Below the pieces are notes generated by a model, which saw nothing but the letters and a program-made list of their open reading frames with translations, was not told where the DNA came from and ran no database searches. The position numbers were made by a program, and so were the translations under genes. From Pseudomonas viciae (lineage in GTDB: Bacteria > Pseudomonadota > Gammaproteobacteria > Pseudomonadales > Pseudomonadaceae), in contig NZ_CP035088.1 of assembly GCF_004786035.1 (NCBI RefSeq), forward strand, positions 1,834,001 to 1,898,000: a stretch of 64,000 nt of DNA, given 5' to 3'. This document shows positions 55,017-63,989 of the stretch, one piece after another; position 1 is the first letter of the stretch; each line of letters starts with the position of its first letter.

Positions 55017-57521
55017 TCAACCCTCGCGCAACACTGTCAGCGGGCTGGCATTGAGCGCACGACGGGTGCCAAACACGCCGGCGGCGCCGATCAGCAAGGC
55101 GCCCACCAGCGGCAATACCAGCAGCCACGGATGCGGATGCCAGGGCAGGTCGAAGGCGTAACGGTAGAGCACCAGGCTCACCAGTTCCGACCCCAGGGCC
55201 GCGAGCAGGCCGCTGACCGCACCCAGCAAGCCGAACTCGATGCGCCGGGCCTTGACCAGCAATGGCCGCTCGGCGCCCAGGGCACGCAGCAGCGCACCTT
55301 GGCGAATCCGTTCGTCGAGGGTGGCCTGTAGACCGGAGAAGAGCACGGCCATCCCCGCCGCCAGCACGAACAGCAACACATACTCCACGGCCAGCGTCAC
55401 CTGGGCCAGGATGCTGCGCAGTTGTTCCAGCAAGGCTTCGACCTGCAGGATCGTCACCGCCGGGAAGGATCGGGCCAGGTCGACAATCTGTTGGTCGTGA
55501 CCGGCCGCCAGATAGAAACTGGTGAGGTAGGTGGCTGGTAGATCCTTCAGCGTGCCCGGCTGGAAGATCATGAAGAAGTTAGGCTGGAAGTTGTCCCAGT
55601 TGATCTCTCGCAGGCTGGTGACCTTCGCTTCACGGTTGACGCCACCTACGCTGAAGACCAGGCGATCGCCCAACTTGATCTTGAGGTTCTCGGCCACTTT
55701 GCCTTCTACCGAAACCCCTGGAATATCGTCCGTTGGTTGCTGCGACCACCAGGTCCCGGCCGTGACGACATTGCCCGGCGGCAGGTCGGCGGCCCAGGTC
55801 AGGCTCAGGTCGCGCTGCAGCGCCCGGTCGCCCGCCGAGTCCTTGGTGACAAACTCCTTGGCCGGTTCGCCGTTGATGCTGATCAGCCGCCCCGGGACAA
55901 CGGGGTAGAGCGGCGCCGATTGCGCCGACAACGCCAGCAGCTTGTCGGTGAAGGCCTGCTTGTCGTTGGGCAGGATGTTCAGGGCGAAATAGTTCGGGGC
56001 ATTTTTCGGCAACTGGTTTTGCCAGGTGTCCAGCAATTCGCCGCGCAACAGCGCGATCAGCGCCATGGACAACAGAATCAGGCCGAATGCCAGTGCCTGT
56101 CCGGCCGCCGCCAAGGGATGGCGCAGCAACTGACCGAGGCCCAGTCGCCAGGGCAATGAGGCGCGGGCCAGCATGCGGCGCAGGCTCTGGAGCAGCAACA
56201 GCAGCAGGCCGCCGAGGACCAGCGCCGCCACGACGCCACCACCGAGCAGGGCGAAGGTGAGTACCAGGTCCAGGCTCAGACGCCACATGATCAGGCCAAG
56301 GGCACCCAATGCGGCACCGTAGATCACCCAGGAGCTGGAAGGGATCGGCAGCATGTCCCGGCGCAGCACGCGCAACGGCGGTACCCGGCCCAGCGCGGCC
56401 AGTGGCGGCAGGGCGAACCCCGCCAGCGCCACCAGCCCGGTGCCGATCCCGGCGATCGCCGGCAGCAGGCCACCCGGCGGTACGGTGGTGGGCAACAAGT
56501 CATGCAACAGGGCGAACAGGCCCAACTGGGCGATCCAGCCAAGCAGGGCGCCGCTGATGCTGGCCAGCAGGCCCAATATGGTCAATTGCAGGCTGAACAA
56601 CACCATGGTTTCCCGGCGTGACAGACCCAGGCAGCGCAGCAGGGCGCTGGCATCGAAACGCCGGGTGGCAAAGCGATTGGCCGAGAGCGCGACGGCGACG
56701 CCGGACAGCAACACCGCCACCAGGCTGGCCATGTTCAGGTAGCGCTCGGCCTTGCCCAGGGCACCACCGATCTGCCGGTTGCCGTCGCGGGCATCCTGCA
56801 GGCGCTGGTTGGCCTCCAGGCCCGGCTTGATCAGGTCGCGGTAGGTCTGCAGTGCGGTCGCCGGGCCGCGCCACAGGTCGCGATAGCTGACGCGGCTGCC
56901 GGGCTGCACCACGCCAGTGGCGTCCAGGTCCTTGAGGTTGATCAGGACCCGGGGTGTAAGGCTGTAGAAATTACCGGCGCGATCCGGTTCATACGTCAGC
57001 ACCCGGCTCAGGCGCAGGGTTTGATTGCCGACGTCGATGCTGTCGCCGATCTTCAGGTCCAGGGCCGTCAGCAGCCGTGCTTCGACCCAGGCCTCGCCAG
57101 GGTTCGGTCGGCCGCCGGTTTCTTCCGGGGCGAATGGTGCAGGGGCGCTTTTCAGTTCGCCGCGCAGTGGGTAGATGTCGTCGGCGGCCTTGACGCTGGA
57201 AAGCTGGATGCCATTGTCGGTGGCGACGACGCTGGAAAACTCCACGACCCGGGCATGTTCCAGGCCCAGCTCGGTGCCACTGCGGATTTGTTCGGGACGG
57301 GCGGGCGAGCTGCCTTCGAGCAGCAGGTCGGCGCCAAGGAATTCGGTGGCGCGCATCATCATCGCGCCGTTGAGGCGGGCACCGAAATAACCGATGGCGG
57401 TGCTCGCCGCCACCGCCACCAACAGGGCGAAGAACAATACGCGCAATTCGCCGGCGCGGGCATCGCGCAGCAATTGACGGACAGCGAGACTGAACAGGCG
57501 CAACAGCGGCAAACGTGCCAT
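55017..57521 (-). CDS. FtsX-type ABC transporter permease (YbbP-like)
   Basis: A large permease of 834 residues with two FtsX (MacB-like) modules and about ten membrane helices. An early helix is at about 30-50 and a periplasmic part at about 50-250. The middle and C-terminal modules contain ARRIEFGLLGAVSGLLAALG. It resembles E. coli YbbP, partner of the ATPase YbbA. The start ATG at 57521 shares one base with the stop of the ATPase gene (TGATG). Confidence 0.9.
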   Translation of the reverse strand: MARLPLLRLFSLAVRQLLRDARAGELRVLFFALLVAVAASTAIGYFGARLNGAMMMRATEFLGADLLLEGSSPARPEQIRSGTELGLEHARVVEFSSVVATDNGIQLSSVKAADDIYPLRGELKSAPAPFAPEETGGRPNPGEAWVEARLLTALDLKIGDSIDVGNQTLRLSRVLTYEPDRAGNFYSLTPRVLINLKDLDATGVVQPGSRVSYRDLWRGPATALQTYRDLIKPGLEANQRLQDARDGNRQIGGALGKAERYLNMASLVAVLLSGVAVALSANRFATRRFDASALLRCLGLSRRETMVLFSLQLTILGLLASISGALLGWIAQLGLFALLHDLLPTTVPPGGLLPAIAGIGTGLVALAGFALPPLAALGRVPPLRVLRRDMLPIPSSSWVIYGAALGALGLIMWRLSLDLVLTFALLGGGVVAALVLGGLLLLLLQSLRRMLARASLPWRLGLGQLLRHPLAAAGQALAFGLILLSMALIALLRGELLDTWQNQLPKNAPNYFALNILPNDKQAFTDKLLALSAQSAPLYPVVPGRLISINGEPAKEFVTKDSAGDRALQRDLSLTWAADLPPGNVVTAGTWWSQQPTDDIPGVSVEGKVAENLKIKLGDRLVFSVGGVNREAKVTSLREINWDNFQPNFFMIFQPGTLKDLPATYLTSFYLAAGHDQQIVDLARSFPAVTILQVEALLEQLRSILAQVTLAVEYVLLFVLAAGMAVLFSGLQATLDERIRQGALLRALGAERPLLVKARRIEFGLLGAVSGLLAALGSELVSLVLYRYAFDLPWHPHPWLLVLPLVGALLIGAAGVFGTRRALNASPLTVLREG

Positions 57522-58204
57522 CAAGGCTCCAGGGGCGCGACCATCTGGCCCGCTTCAAGTCGGATCAGGCGCCGGCAGCGATGGGCCAGGCGTTCATCAT
57601 GGGTGACCAGCACCAGGGTCGTGCCGCTTTCCTTGTTCAGCTCGAACAGAAGATCGCTGATGCGCTCGCCGGTGTGGCTGTCGAGGTTGCCGGTGGGCTC
57701 GTCGGCGAACAGCACATCGGGCTCGGCGGCAAAGGCGCGGGCGATCGCCACGCGTTGTTGCTCGCCACCGGAGAGCTGGCGGGGCGAGTGGGTCAGGCGC
57801 TGGCCCAGGCCGACCCGCTGCAGCAATTCCGTGGCGCGTTCGCGAGCGTCGCGGCGACCGTCCAGTTCCAGCGGCAGCATGACGTTTTCCAGTGCGTTGA
57901 GGCTGTCGAGCAATTGGAACGACTGAAAGACAAAACCGACATGTTCGGCACGAATCCGCGCCCGCTGATCTTCATCCAGCGTGCTGAGGGCCTGGCCGGC
58001 GAGGGTCACTTCGCCGCTGCTGGGCAGGTCGAGGCCGGCCAGCAAGCCCAGGAGGGTGGATTTGCCGGAACCTGATGCGCCAACGATGGCCAGGCTGTCG
58101 CCCTTGTTCAGTTCCAGGCTGAGTTCGTGCAGGATGGTCAGTTCACCTTCCGCGCTGGGAACCACTTTGCTAAGGTCCTTCGCGGTGAGAATGCTTGAGC
58201 CCAT
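57521..58204 (-). CDS. ABC transporter ATPase (YbbA-like)
   Basis: ATPase of 227 residues of the LolD/MacB group. Walker A is GASGSGKSTLLGLLAGLD, the signature LSGGEQQRVAIARAFA, and Walker B DVLFADEPTGNLD. The frame runs further upstream to 58618 but that part lies inside tesA on the other strand. I use the ATG at 58204. It is translated with the FtsX-type permease and divergent from tesA, an arrangement conserved from E. coli (ybbA/tesA). Confidence 0.92.
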   Translation of the reverse strand: MGSSILTAKDLSKVVPSAEGELTILHELSLELNKGDSLAIVGASGSGKSTLLGLLAGLDLPSSGEVTLAGQALSTLDEDQRARIRAEHVGFVFQSFQLLDSLNALENVMLPLELDGRRDARERATELLQRVGLGQRLTHSPRQLSGGEQQRVAIARAFAAEPDVLFADEPTGNLDSHTGERISDLLFELNKESGTTLVLVTHDERLAHRCRRLIRLEAGQMVAPLEP

Positions 58205-58214
58205 GGAGAATCCG

Positions 58215-58820
58215 ATGCGTGTGTGGTTTTTGAGTGCCGGCCTGGCCTTGATGTGCATGGCCCAGAACGCAGCGGCGGGTACAGTCCTGATCGTTGGCGA
58301 TAGTATCAGCGCGGCTTTCGGCCTGGATACCCGGCAAGGTTGGGTATCGTTGCTCGAGCAACGGCTCAAGGCCGAGGGTTTCGACGACAAAGTGATCAAT
58401 GCATCGATCAGTGGCGACACCAGCGCGGGAGGCCAGGCGCGCCTGCCAGCGCTGCTTGCAGCCCATAAACCGGAACTGGTGATCCTCGAGTTGGGGGGCA
58501 ACGATGGCTTGCGCGGACAGCCGCCAACACAATTGCAACAAAACCTTGCAGCGATGATCGACAGCTCCCGCGCCAGCGGTGCCAAGGTGCTGTTGCTGGG
58601 CATGCAACTGCCGCCCAACTATGGGCGTCGATACACCGATGCCTTTGCCCGGGTCTACAGCACTCTGGCCGAGGAGAAACAGGTGCCGCTGGTGCCGTTT
58701 TTCCTCAAGGACATCGGGGGTGTCCCCGGGATGATGCAAGGCGATGGCCTGCACCCGTCCGTCGCGGCCCAGGGCAAGTTGCTGGAAAATGTCTGGCCGA
58801 CGCTCAAACCGCTGCTTTGA
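58215..58820 (+). CDS. tesA: Arylesterase / lysophospholipase TesA
   Basis: Periplasmic SGNH hydrolase of 201 residues, with a signal peptide ending near NAAAG. The SGNH blocks are GDSISAAFG (Ser), GDTSAGG, GGNDGLRG (Asn) and DGLHPSV (Asp, His), all complete. I use the ATG at 58215; an in-frame ATG at 58203 would overlap the start codon of the divergent ATPase gene. Confidence 0.93.
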   Translation: MRVWFLSAGLALMCMAQNAAAGTVLIVGDSISAAFGLDTRQGWVSLLEQRLKAEGFDDKVINASISGDTSAGGQARLPALLAAHKPELVILELGGNDGLRGQPPTQLQQNLAAMIDSSRASGAKVLLLGMQLPPNYGRRYTDAFARVYSTLAEEKQVPLVPFFLKDIGGVPGMMQGDGLHPSVAAQGKLLENVWPTLKPLL

Positions 58821-58876
58821 CGCTTTTCTACAGGCGGTCTTTCGGCTAATGTGGCGCCCCCGATTTGGAGCCCCTG

Positions 58877-59170
58877 ATGCCGCGTCCCGCCTGGTCCCTG
58901 TTTGCCTACCAACTGATCGAGCCTGACGAGCAGCTGGACCTGTTCGCCTGCCAGGAAGTGCGGGTGCATCTGGTGACCCGGCAGTTGGAACTCGGCGGCT
59001 CGGCCGACCGGACCCTCTGCGGCAGCCTGCTACCGGCCCAGCCGCGATGGTCGAGTGTCGACCGCAAGATCTTCCAGGATCATCGCCTGTGTTCATTGTG
59101 CCGGGCGATTCTGGAGTCGCAGAAACGCGGCACCTCGCCGATCTGGCCGGAGTTGCGGTTCGAGTTGTAG
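58877..59170 (+). CDS. Conserved small hypothetical protein
   Basis: A 97-residue soluble protein with a CxxC (HRLCSLCRAIL) near the middle of the second half. This gene sits between tesA and the L,D-transpeptidase gene in other pseudomonads too (from memory of the P. aeruginosa gene order). Function is unknown. The start is the ATG at 58877; another in-frame ATG lies at 58865. Confidence 0.7.
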   Translation: MPRPAWSLFAYQLIEPDEQLDLFACQEVRVHLVTRQLELGGSADRTLCGSLLPAQPRWSSVDRKIFQDHRLCSLCRAILESQKRGTSPIWPELRFEL

Positions 59171-59342
59171 CGCACTGATTCGAAGCCCGCCTCCACAGGA
59201 GTTTGTGGTGGATGCCAATCCGGTGAATGCCTCAAAAAATGCTGCGCATCGGACGCCTCATTGCCGCCCTCCCCGAAATAACAGGTGGCGGTGTACAATC
59301 GCCGTTTTCATACCCTCTGTTCGTTTTGCGAAGGATTTCCGG

Positions 59343-60314
59343 ATGTTGCCGCGCTTGCCTGCCGTCGCCCGCTGCTTGTCTCTTGCCGCCCTGTGTATGG
59401 CTGGCCCCGTTGCAGCATTGGAGCTGCCCCTGCCACCGCCGGGTGAAGACATCATCGGCCAGGTGCAGGTCATCAAGGCCAAATACGAAGACACCTTTGC
59501 CGACCTGGGCACTGCCTACGACCTGGGCTATACCGAGATGGTCGCCGCCAACCCGGGCGTGGATCCGTGGTTGCCGGGCGCCGGCACCGAGATCGTGCTG
59601 CCGACCCGGTTCATTCTGCCGCCGGGCCCGCGCCAGGGTATTGTGATCAACCTCGCCGAGTACCGTCTCTACTACTTCCCCAAAGGCCGCAACGTGGTCT
59701 ACACCTTCCCACTGGGGATTGGTCGGGAAGGCTGGGGTTCGCCGATCGCCCACACCAGCATCATCGCCAAGACCCCGAACCCGAGCTGGACCCCGCCGGC
59801 CTCGATCAAGGCCGAGCATGCCGCCGACGGCGACCCGCTGCCTAACGTGGTGCCGGCTGGCCCTGATAATCCGCTGGGGCCGTTCAAGTTCACTTTGGGC
59901 ACCCCGGGCTACCTGATCCATGGTTCGAACAAAAAGTTCGGTATTGGCATGCGCACCAGCCATGGTTGCTTCCGGATGTTCAACAACAACGTCCTGGAAA
60001 TGGCCGGCATGGTGCCGGTAGGCACTTCGGTGCGGATCATCAACGACCCGTACAAGTTGGGTTTGAGCGGTGGCAAGGTTTACCTGGAAGCCCATACACC
60101 GCTGGACGACAAGGGCAACCCGTCGGTGGTGGACAAGCACACCGCGGTGATCAACGCGATGCTCAAGCGTGAAGACATTACCAGTAACCAACGCATGAAC
60201 TGGGATGTGGTGCGTGACGTGGTGGCTGCCGAAGACGGCCTGCCAGTCGAGATCGCTGTTCCGAGTACTTCCGCACCGATGGTCTCAAGTGCACCGCTTG
60301 ATCTGCAGCAATAA
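59343..60314 (+). CDS. L,D-transpeptidase (ErfK/YbiS family)
   Basis: Periplasmic enzyme that cross-links peptidoglycan or attaches lipoproteins to it, 323 residues. The signal peptide runs to about residue 26 (PVAALEL), followed by a LysM-like region. The YkuD domain (about 100-240) has HGSNKKFGIGMRTSHGCFRM with the catalytic Cys and His. An AAGGA ribosome site precedes the ATG. With oprI convergent next to it, a role in fixing OprI to peptidoglycan is an attractive inference. Confidence 0.92.
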   Translation: MLPRLPAVARCLSLAALCMAGPVAALELPLPPPGEDIIGQVQVIKAKYEDTFADLGTAYDLGYTEMVAANPGVDPWLPGAGTEIVLPTRFILPPGPRQGIVINLAEYRLYYFPKGRNVVYTFPLGIGREGWGSPIAHTSIIAKTPNPSWTPPASIKAEHAADGDPLPNVVPAGPDNPLGPFKFTLGTPGYLIHGSNKKFGIGMRTSHGCFRMFNNNVLEMAGMVPVGTSVRIINDPYKLGLSGGKVYLEAHTPLDDKGNPSVVDKHTAVINAMLKREDITSNQRMNWDVVRDVVAAEDGLPVEIAVPSTSAPMVSSAPLDLQQ

Positions 60315-60326
60315 AGGCTGATTAGA

Positions 60327-60361
60327 GCCCGCCGATGTTTTGCGACGTCGGCGGGTTTTTT
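60327..60361 (+). terminator. Terminator of the L,D-transpeptidase gene
   Basis: CCCGCCGA and TCGGCGGG form a perfect 8-base-pair stem, followed by a run of T. Confidence 0.9.
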
Positions 60362-60382
60362 ATTGCCTGGGTAAACACCGGG

Positions 60383-60414
60383 CAAAAAAAAGCCGACCCA
60401 AAAATGGGTCGGCT
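60383..60414 (-). terminator. Terminator of oprI
   Basis: On the minus strand, AGCCGACCCA and TGGGTCGGCT form a perfect 10-base-pair stem around four T, followed by eight T in the transcript direction. It is very strong, as expected for an abundant mRNA. Confidence 0.93.
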
Positions 60415-60436
60415 CGATAACAATCCCGAAGGACTA

Positions 60437-60688
60437 TTACTTGCGGCTAGCTTTGTCCAGCATGCGCAGAGCACGCTCGTTAGCTTCGTCAGCAGTCTGT
60501 TGTGCTTTTTGAGCAGCAGCCAGAGCTTCATCAGCTTTACGGTAAGCTTCGTCTGCACGAGCCTGGGAGCGAGCTGCTGCGTCTTCGGTAGCAGTCAGAC
60601 GTGCTTCGGTTTCTTTCGATGCGCTGCTGCAACCGGTAGCCAGAACTGCGGCCAGGGCCAGAGCAGAGAATTTCAGAACGTTGTTCAT
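60437..60688 (-). CDS. oprI: Major outer membrane lipoprotein OprI
   Basis: Lpp homologue of 83 residues. A signal peptide ends in the lipobox ATGC; the mature part is a heptad-patterned helix with many Ala, forming a coiled coil. The C-terminus is KASRK, whose terminal Lys can be linked to peptidoglycan. The length is identical to OprI of P. aeruginosa. I use the ATG at 60688 with AAGGGGA upstream. Confidence 0.95.
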   Translation of the reverse strand: MNNVLKFSALALAAVLATGCSSASKETEARLTATEDAAARSQARADEAYRKADEALAAAQKAQQTADEANERALRMLDKASRK

Positions 60689-60724
60689 CGTGTTCCCCTT
60701 CAAGGACTTTCTATTAGTGACTGT

Positions 60725-60741
60725 CTCCTCAGACTGAGGAG
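60725..60741 (-). promoter_or_regulatory. Palindrome in the oprI leader
   Basis: CTCCTCA and TGAGGAG flank three bases, about 40 bases before the oprI start codon and inside the predicted leader RNA. A stem of 7 pairs may protect this abundant mRNA or act in translation control. Confidence 0.4.
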
Positions 60742-60807
60742 TTAGCCGGCGTACATACTACCCATTACTCGTAGTAAGTAAACTGACGTAGCGCAAGAAG
60801 CAAAAAA

Positions 60808-60836
60808 ATTGTAGGCGGTGATTCTTTTTCGAGCAA
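60808..60836 (-). promoter_or_regulatory. oprI promoter
   Basis: On the minus strand, TTGCTC (-35) and TACAAT (-10) are separated by exactly 17 bases, with an A/T-rich surrounding. This predicts a leader of about 110 bases. Confidence 0.75.
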
Positions 60837-61323
60837 CTTTTCTGAGGATTGTTTGAAAAATATACAGCCTCGAGCCCCTGGCGGGAGCGCGCGGATGAAG
60901 GAAAGTTCCGCTTGCAGGAGAACACTTCCAACCCGCGCTAACGTCGTTGTTTATTGATTCAGATGCACTTTTGTACAAAATTTGCTCAATGCCTCAAGCA
61001 TCTTTATTGGTTATTGGCGGTGACTTTAATAACGGGCGCTCGTCTCAAGACTCAACAACTGGCGATGTTCAGCTATTGCACCTTGGCCGACTACCGCACG
61101 ACGGTGGCGCTCAATCGATAAACCCGAGAGGGTTTCCCCTTCAATGACGGGCGTGCCTTGAGCATTTGCGTCATTGGTGCCTACTATTCACGACGTGCTC
61201 GGGTTTGAGCGGCTGGGTTTTTGACGCTCGGTGACCAGACAGGCACGGGGTGGCGTAGATGTTCCTTCGCCGGAAAAACATCGGTAAGGTAGGGGTCAGC
61301 ATTCAGACCCGCGAGGAGTAGTG
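60837..61323. other. 487-base intergenic region between oprI and the GNAT gene
   Basis: It contains upstream sequence of the oprI promoter and the start region of the next gene. A small perfect hairpin AAACCC-GAGA-GGGTTT lies at 61120-61135. I see no gene in it. Confidence 0.5.
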
Positions 61324-61605
61324 ATGAGCGAGGCGTTGTCCATCCACCATGACCAGGCTGGTCATCAGTTCGAGACCAATGTGGACGGTCATCGTGCTTA
61401 TCTGACCTATATGGACCTGGGCAAACAGACCTTGGATATCTATCGCACTTTCGTGCCCAACGCCTTGCGCGGCAGAGGCATTGCGGCGGCGTTGACCGAA
61501 AGGGCGTTGCAGTATGCCGAAGAAATGGGCTACACGGTGATCCCATCCTGCTCCTACGTGGAGCGCTACATGGAGCGTCACCAACGGCACGCGGCGAAGC
61601 TCTGA
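61324..61605 (+). CDS. Small GNAT-type N-acetyltransferase (YidJ/NATD1-like)
   Basis: A 93-residue minimal acetyltransferase. The acetyl-CoA binding motif is LRGRGIAAALTERALQYA near residue 48, followed by the strand VIPSCSYVERYMERH typical of the short YidJ/NATD1 group. A GAGGAG ribosome site precedes the ATG at 61324 (a GTG directly before is possible). The substrate is unknown. Confidence 0.85.
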   Translation: MSEALSIHHDQAGHQFETNVDGHRAYLTYMDLGKQTLDIYRTFVPNALRGRGIAAALTERALQYAEEMGYTVIPSCSYVERYMERHQRHAAKL

Positions 61606-61627
61606 CACAACGGATTCCCCAATAAAA

Positions 61628-61657
61628 ACGCCGGACTGAAAAGCCCGGCGTTTTTTT
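61628..61657. terminator. Bidirectional terminator
   Basis: ACGCCGG and CCGGCGT flank a short loop, with A-rich sequence before and seven T after. It can serve both the GNAT gene and the convergent DAHP synthase gene. Confidence 0.85.
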
Positions 61658-61690
61658 ATGCGTTGCTTTTTATGCGTTGAAGCAGGCCGA

Positions 61691-62767
61691 TCAGCTGCGC
61701 TGGCGCTTGGGCAGCACGTCCTTGAGTTTGGCGTGCATGCTACGCAGGGTGTTCTCGGTTGCGCTCCAGTCGATGCAGGCATCGGTGATGGAGACGCCGT
61801 ATTGCAAGTCGGCGAGATCCTTGGGGATCGCCTGGCAGCCCCAGTTCAGATGGCTTTCGACCATCAGGCCGATAATCGACTGGTTGCCTTCCAGGATCTG
61901 GTTGGCCACGTTTTCCATCACCAGCGGTTGCAGCGCCGGGTCCTTGTTGGAGTTGGCGTGGCTGCAGTCGACCATGATGTTCGGCTTGATCTTGGCCTTG
62001 TTCAGCGCCTGTTCACACAGGGCGACGCTGACCGAGTCGTAGTTCGGCTTGCCGTTGCCACCACGCAGTACCACGTGGCCGTAGGCGTTGCCCTTGGTGG
62101 TGACGATCGACACGCCACCTTCCTGGTTGATACCCAGGAAACGATGTGGGCTGGAAACCGACTGCAAGGCGTTGATCGCCACGGTGAGGCCGCCGTCGGT
62201 GCCGTTCTTGAAGCCCACGGCCGAGGACAGGCCGGAGGCCATCTCGCGGTGGGTCTGGGATTCGGTGGTGCGCGCGCCGATGGCCGACCAGCTGATCAGG
62301 TCCTGCAGGTATTGCGGGGAGATCGGGTCCAGGGCTTCGGTGGCGGTGGGCAGGCCCATTTCGGCCAGGTCCAGCAACAATTGGCGGCCGATGTGCAAGC
62401 CGTCCTGGATCTTGAAGGAGTCGTCCAGGTACGGATCGTTGATCAAGCCTTTCCAGCCGACGGTGGTGCGCGGCTTTTCGAAATACACCCGCATCACCAG
62501 GTACAGGGTGTCGGAGACTTCCGCGGCCAGCACTTTGAGGCGCTCGGCGTATTCGTGGGCGGCCTTGATGTCATGGATCGAGCAGGGCCCGATGACCACG
62601 AACAGGCGATGATCGGTGCCGTCGAGAATGTTGCGAATGACTTCCCGGCCCTTGGTCACGGTGCGCAGGGCAGCATCGCTCAAGGGAATATCGCGCTTGA
62701 GCTGGTCAGGCGTGATGAGGGTCTCGTTGGAGGCGACGTTAAGGTCGTTGATCGGTAAATCAGCCAT
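61691..62767 (-). CDS. aroF: 3-deoxy-7-phosphoheptulonate (DAHP) synthase, class I
   Basis: First enzyme of the shikimate pathway, condensing PEP with erythrose 4-phosphate. The 358 residues have VIGPCSIHD, MRVYFEKPRTTVGWKGL, WSAIGARTTESQTHRE, VDCSHANSNKD and ESHLNWG in the family order, so the metal and substrate sites are complete. Which feedback type (Tyr, Phe or Trp) is not assigned, so the symbol aroF is a family name here. Confidence 0.92.
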   Translation of the reverse strand: MADLPINDLNVASNETLITPDQLKRDIPLSDAALRTVTKGREVIRNILDGTDHRLFVVIGPCSIHDIKAAHEYAERLKVLAAEVSDTLYLVMRVYFEKPRTTVGWKGLINDPYLDDSFKIQDGLHIGRQLLLDLAEMGLPTATEALDPISPQYLQDLISWSAIGARTTESQTHREMASGLSSAVGFKNGTDGGLTVAINALQSVSSPHRFLGINQEGGVSIVTTKGNAYGHVVLRGGNGKPNYDSVSVALCEQALNKAKIKPNIMVDCSHANSNKDPALQPLVMENVANQILEGNQSIIGLMVESHLNWGCQAIPKDLADLQYGVSITDACIDWSATENTLRSMHAKLKDVLPKRQRS

Positions 62768-63035
62768 CGTGTTACTCGTCAGGTCACGGGTGCCGGCCGC
62801 CAGCGATCCCCGCGCGGCGGTGCACAGCGGATTTTAAGCGCGTCGGGGAGCCGAACCTTATCGCGTTACGAGGCTGCTCGACAATGGGCAAGGGCGGGTT
62901 TAATCCCCTATTGACTGGGTAAAAGCCTTTAAGGGGGGGCTGCAAGAGATTCGTGAGCGGATGTAATGAAGATTGCGCGGCGCGCCGCTCACGCTGATAG
63001 TGTGCAGGGGCCGTTTACCAGAGGAGGTTGCAAAG

Positions 63036-63989
63036 ATGCAGGCAGGCGTTAAACCGCGGATCGGGATGATCGGCACGGGGGCGATTGGCGGATTCTACGG
63101 CGTGATGCTGGCGCGCGCTGGTTTCGACGTGCACTTCTTGCTGCGCAGCGAATTTGGTGCCGTGGCCGACGGCGGCCTGCAGGTCGACAGCGCGGTTCAT
63201 GGCGCGCTGACCCTCAATCCGGCCCAGGCATATCGCTCGGCGGCCGACATGCCGCCTTGCGACTGGTTGCTGGTCGGCGCCAAGACCACCAGCAATGCCG
63301 ACCTGGCCCCGGCCATCATCCAGGCTGCCGCTGACGGTGCAAAAGTCCTGTTGCTGCAGAACGGCCTGGATGTCGAGGACGAGCTTCGCCCGTTGCTGCC
63401 GGACTCTCTGCATTTGCTGGGCGGCCTGTGCCTGATCTGCGTGCATCGTGTTGGCCCCGGCGTCATCGCCCACCAGGCCCTTGGCGCGGTCAACATTGGG
63501 TATCACAGTGGTCCTTGCAATCATCAGGCTGAGCGCATGGCGATTGTCGAGCAAGGGGCGGGGCTGTTCCGCAGTGCCGGTATCGACTCCCAAGCCATGC
63601 CTGACCTGCAACAGGCCCGTTGGCAGAAACTGGTGTGGAACGTGCCGTACAACGGCCTTTCGGTGCTGTTGGGCGCCAGCACCACGCCGTTGATGGCTGA
63701 CGATCACAGTCGTGGATTGATCCAGGCGCTGATGGGGGAAGTGGTGCGCGGCGCCCAGGCGTGCGGCCACCATGTTGCGCCGGGCTACGCCGAGTATCTG
63801 TTCGCGATGACCGAAAAGATGCCCGACTACTGGCCGAGCATGTATCACGACTATTCCCACAAACGTGCGCTGGAGCTGGAGGCGATCTACGGCCGGCCAT
63901 TGGCGGCGGCGAAAGCTGTGGGGTGTGAGCTGCCGAAAATCGAAGCCTTGTATCAGGCGTTGGCGTTCATCGATCGACGCAACCGCTGA
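63036..63989 (+). CDS. 2-dehydropantoate 2-reductase (ketopantoate reductase family)
   Basis: NADPH-dependent reductase of 317 residues. A Rossmann motif GMIGTGAIGGFYGVMLARAG lies at the N-terminus, LLLQNGLDVED near residue 105, and the catalytic Lys is in WQKLVWNVPYNGL. This is the PanE/ApbA family; many Pseudomonas genomes carry several paralogues, so pantothenate synthesis is not certain. The ATG at 63036 has a good GAGGAGG ribosome site at 63021-63027. Confidence 0.87.
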   Translation: MQAGVKPRIGMIGTGAIGGFYGVMLARAGFDVHFLLRSEFGAVADGGLQVDSAVHGALTLNPAQAYRSAADMPPCDWLLVGAKTTSNADLAPAIIQAAADGAKVLLLQNGLDVEDELRPLLPDSLHLLGGLCLICVHRVGPGVIAHQALGAVNIGYHSGPCNHQAERMAIVEQGAGLFRSAGIDSQAMPDLQQARWQKLVWNVPYNGLSVLLGASTTPLMADDHSRGLIQALMGEVVRGAQACGHHVAPGYAEYLFAMTEKMPDYWPSMYHDYSHKRALELEAIYGRPLAAAKAVGCELPKIEALYQALAFIDRRNR

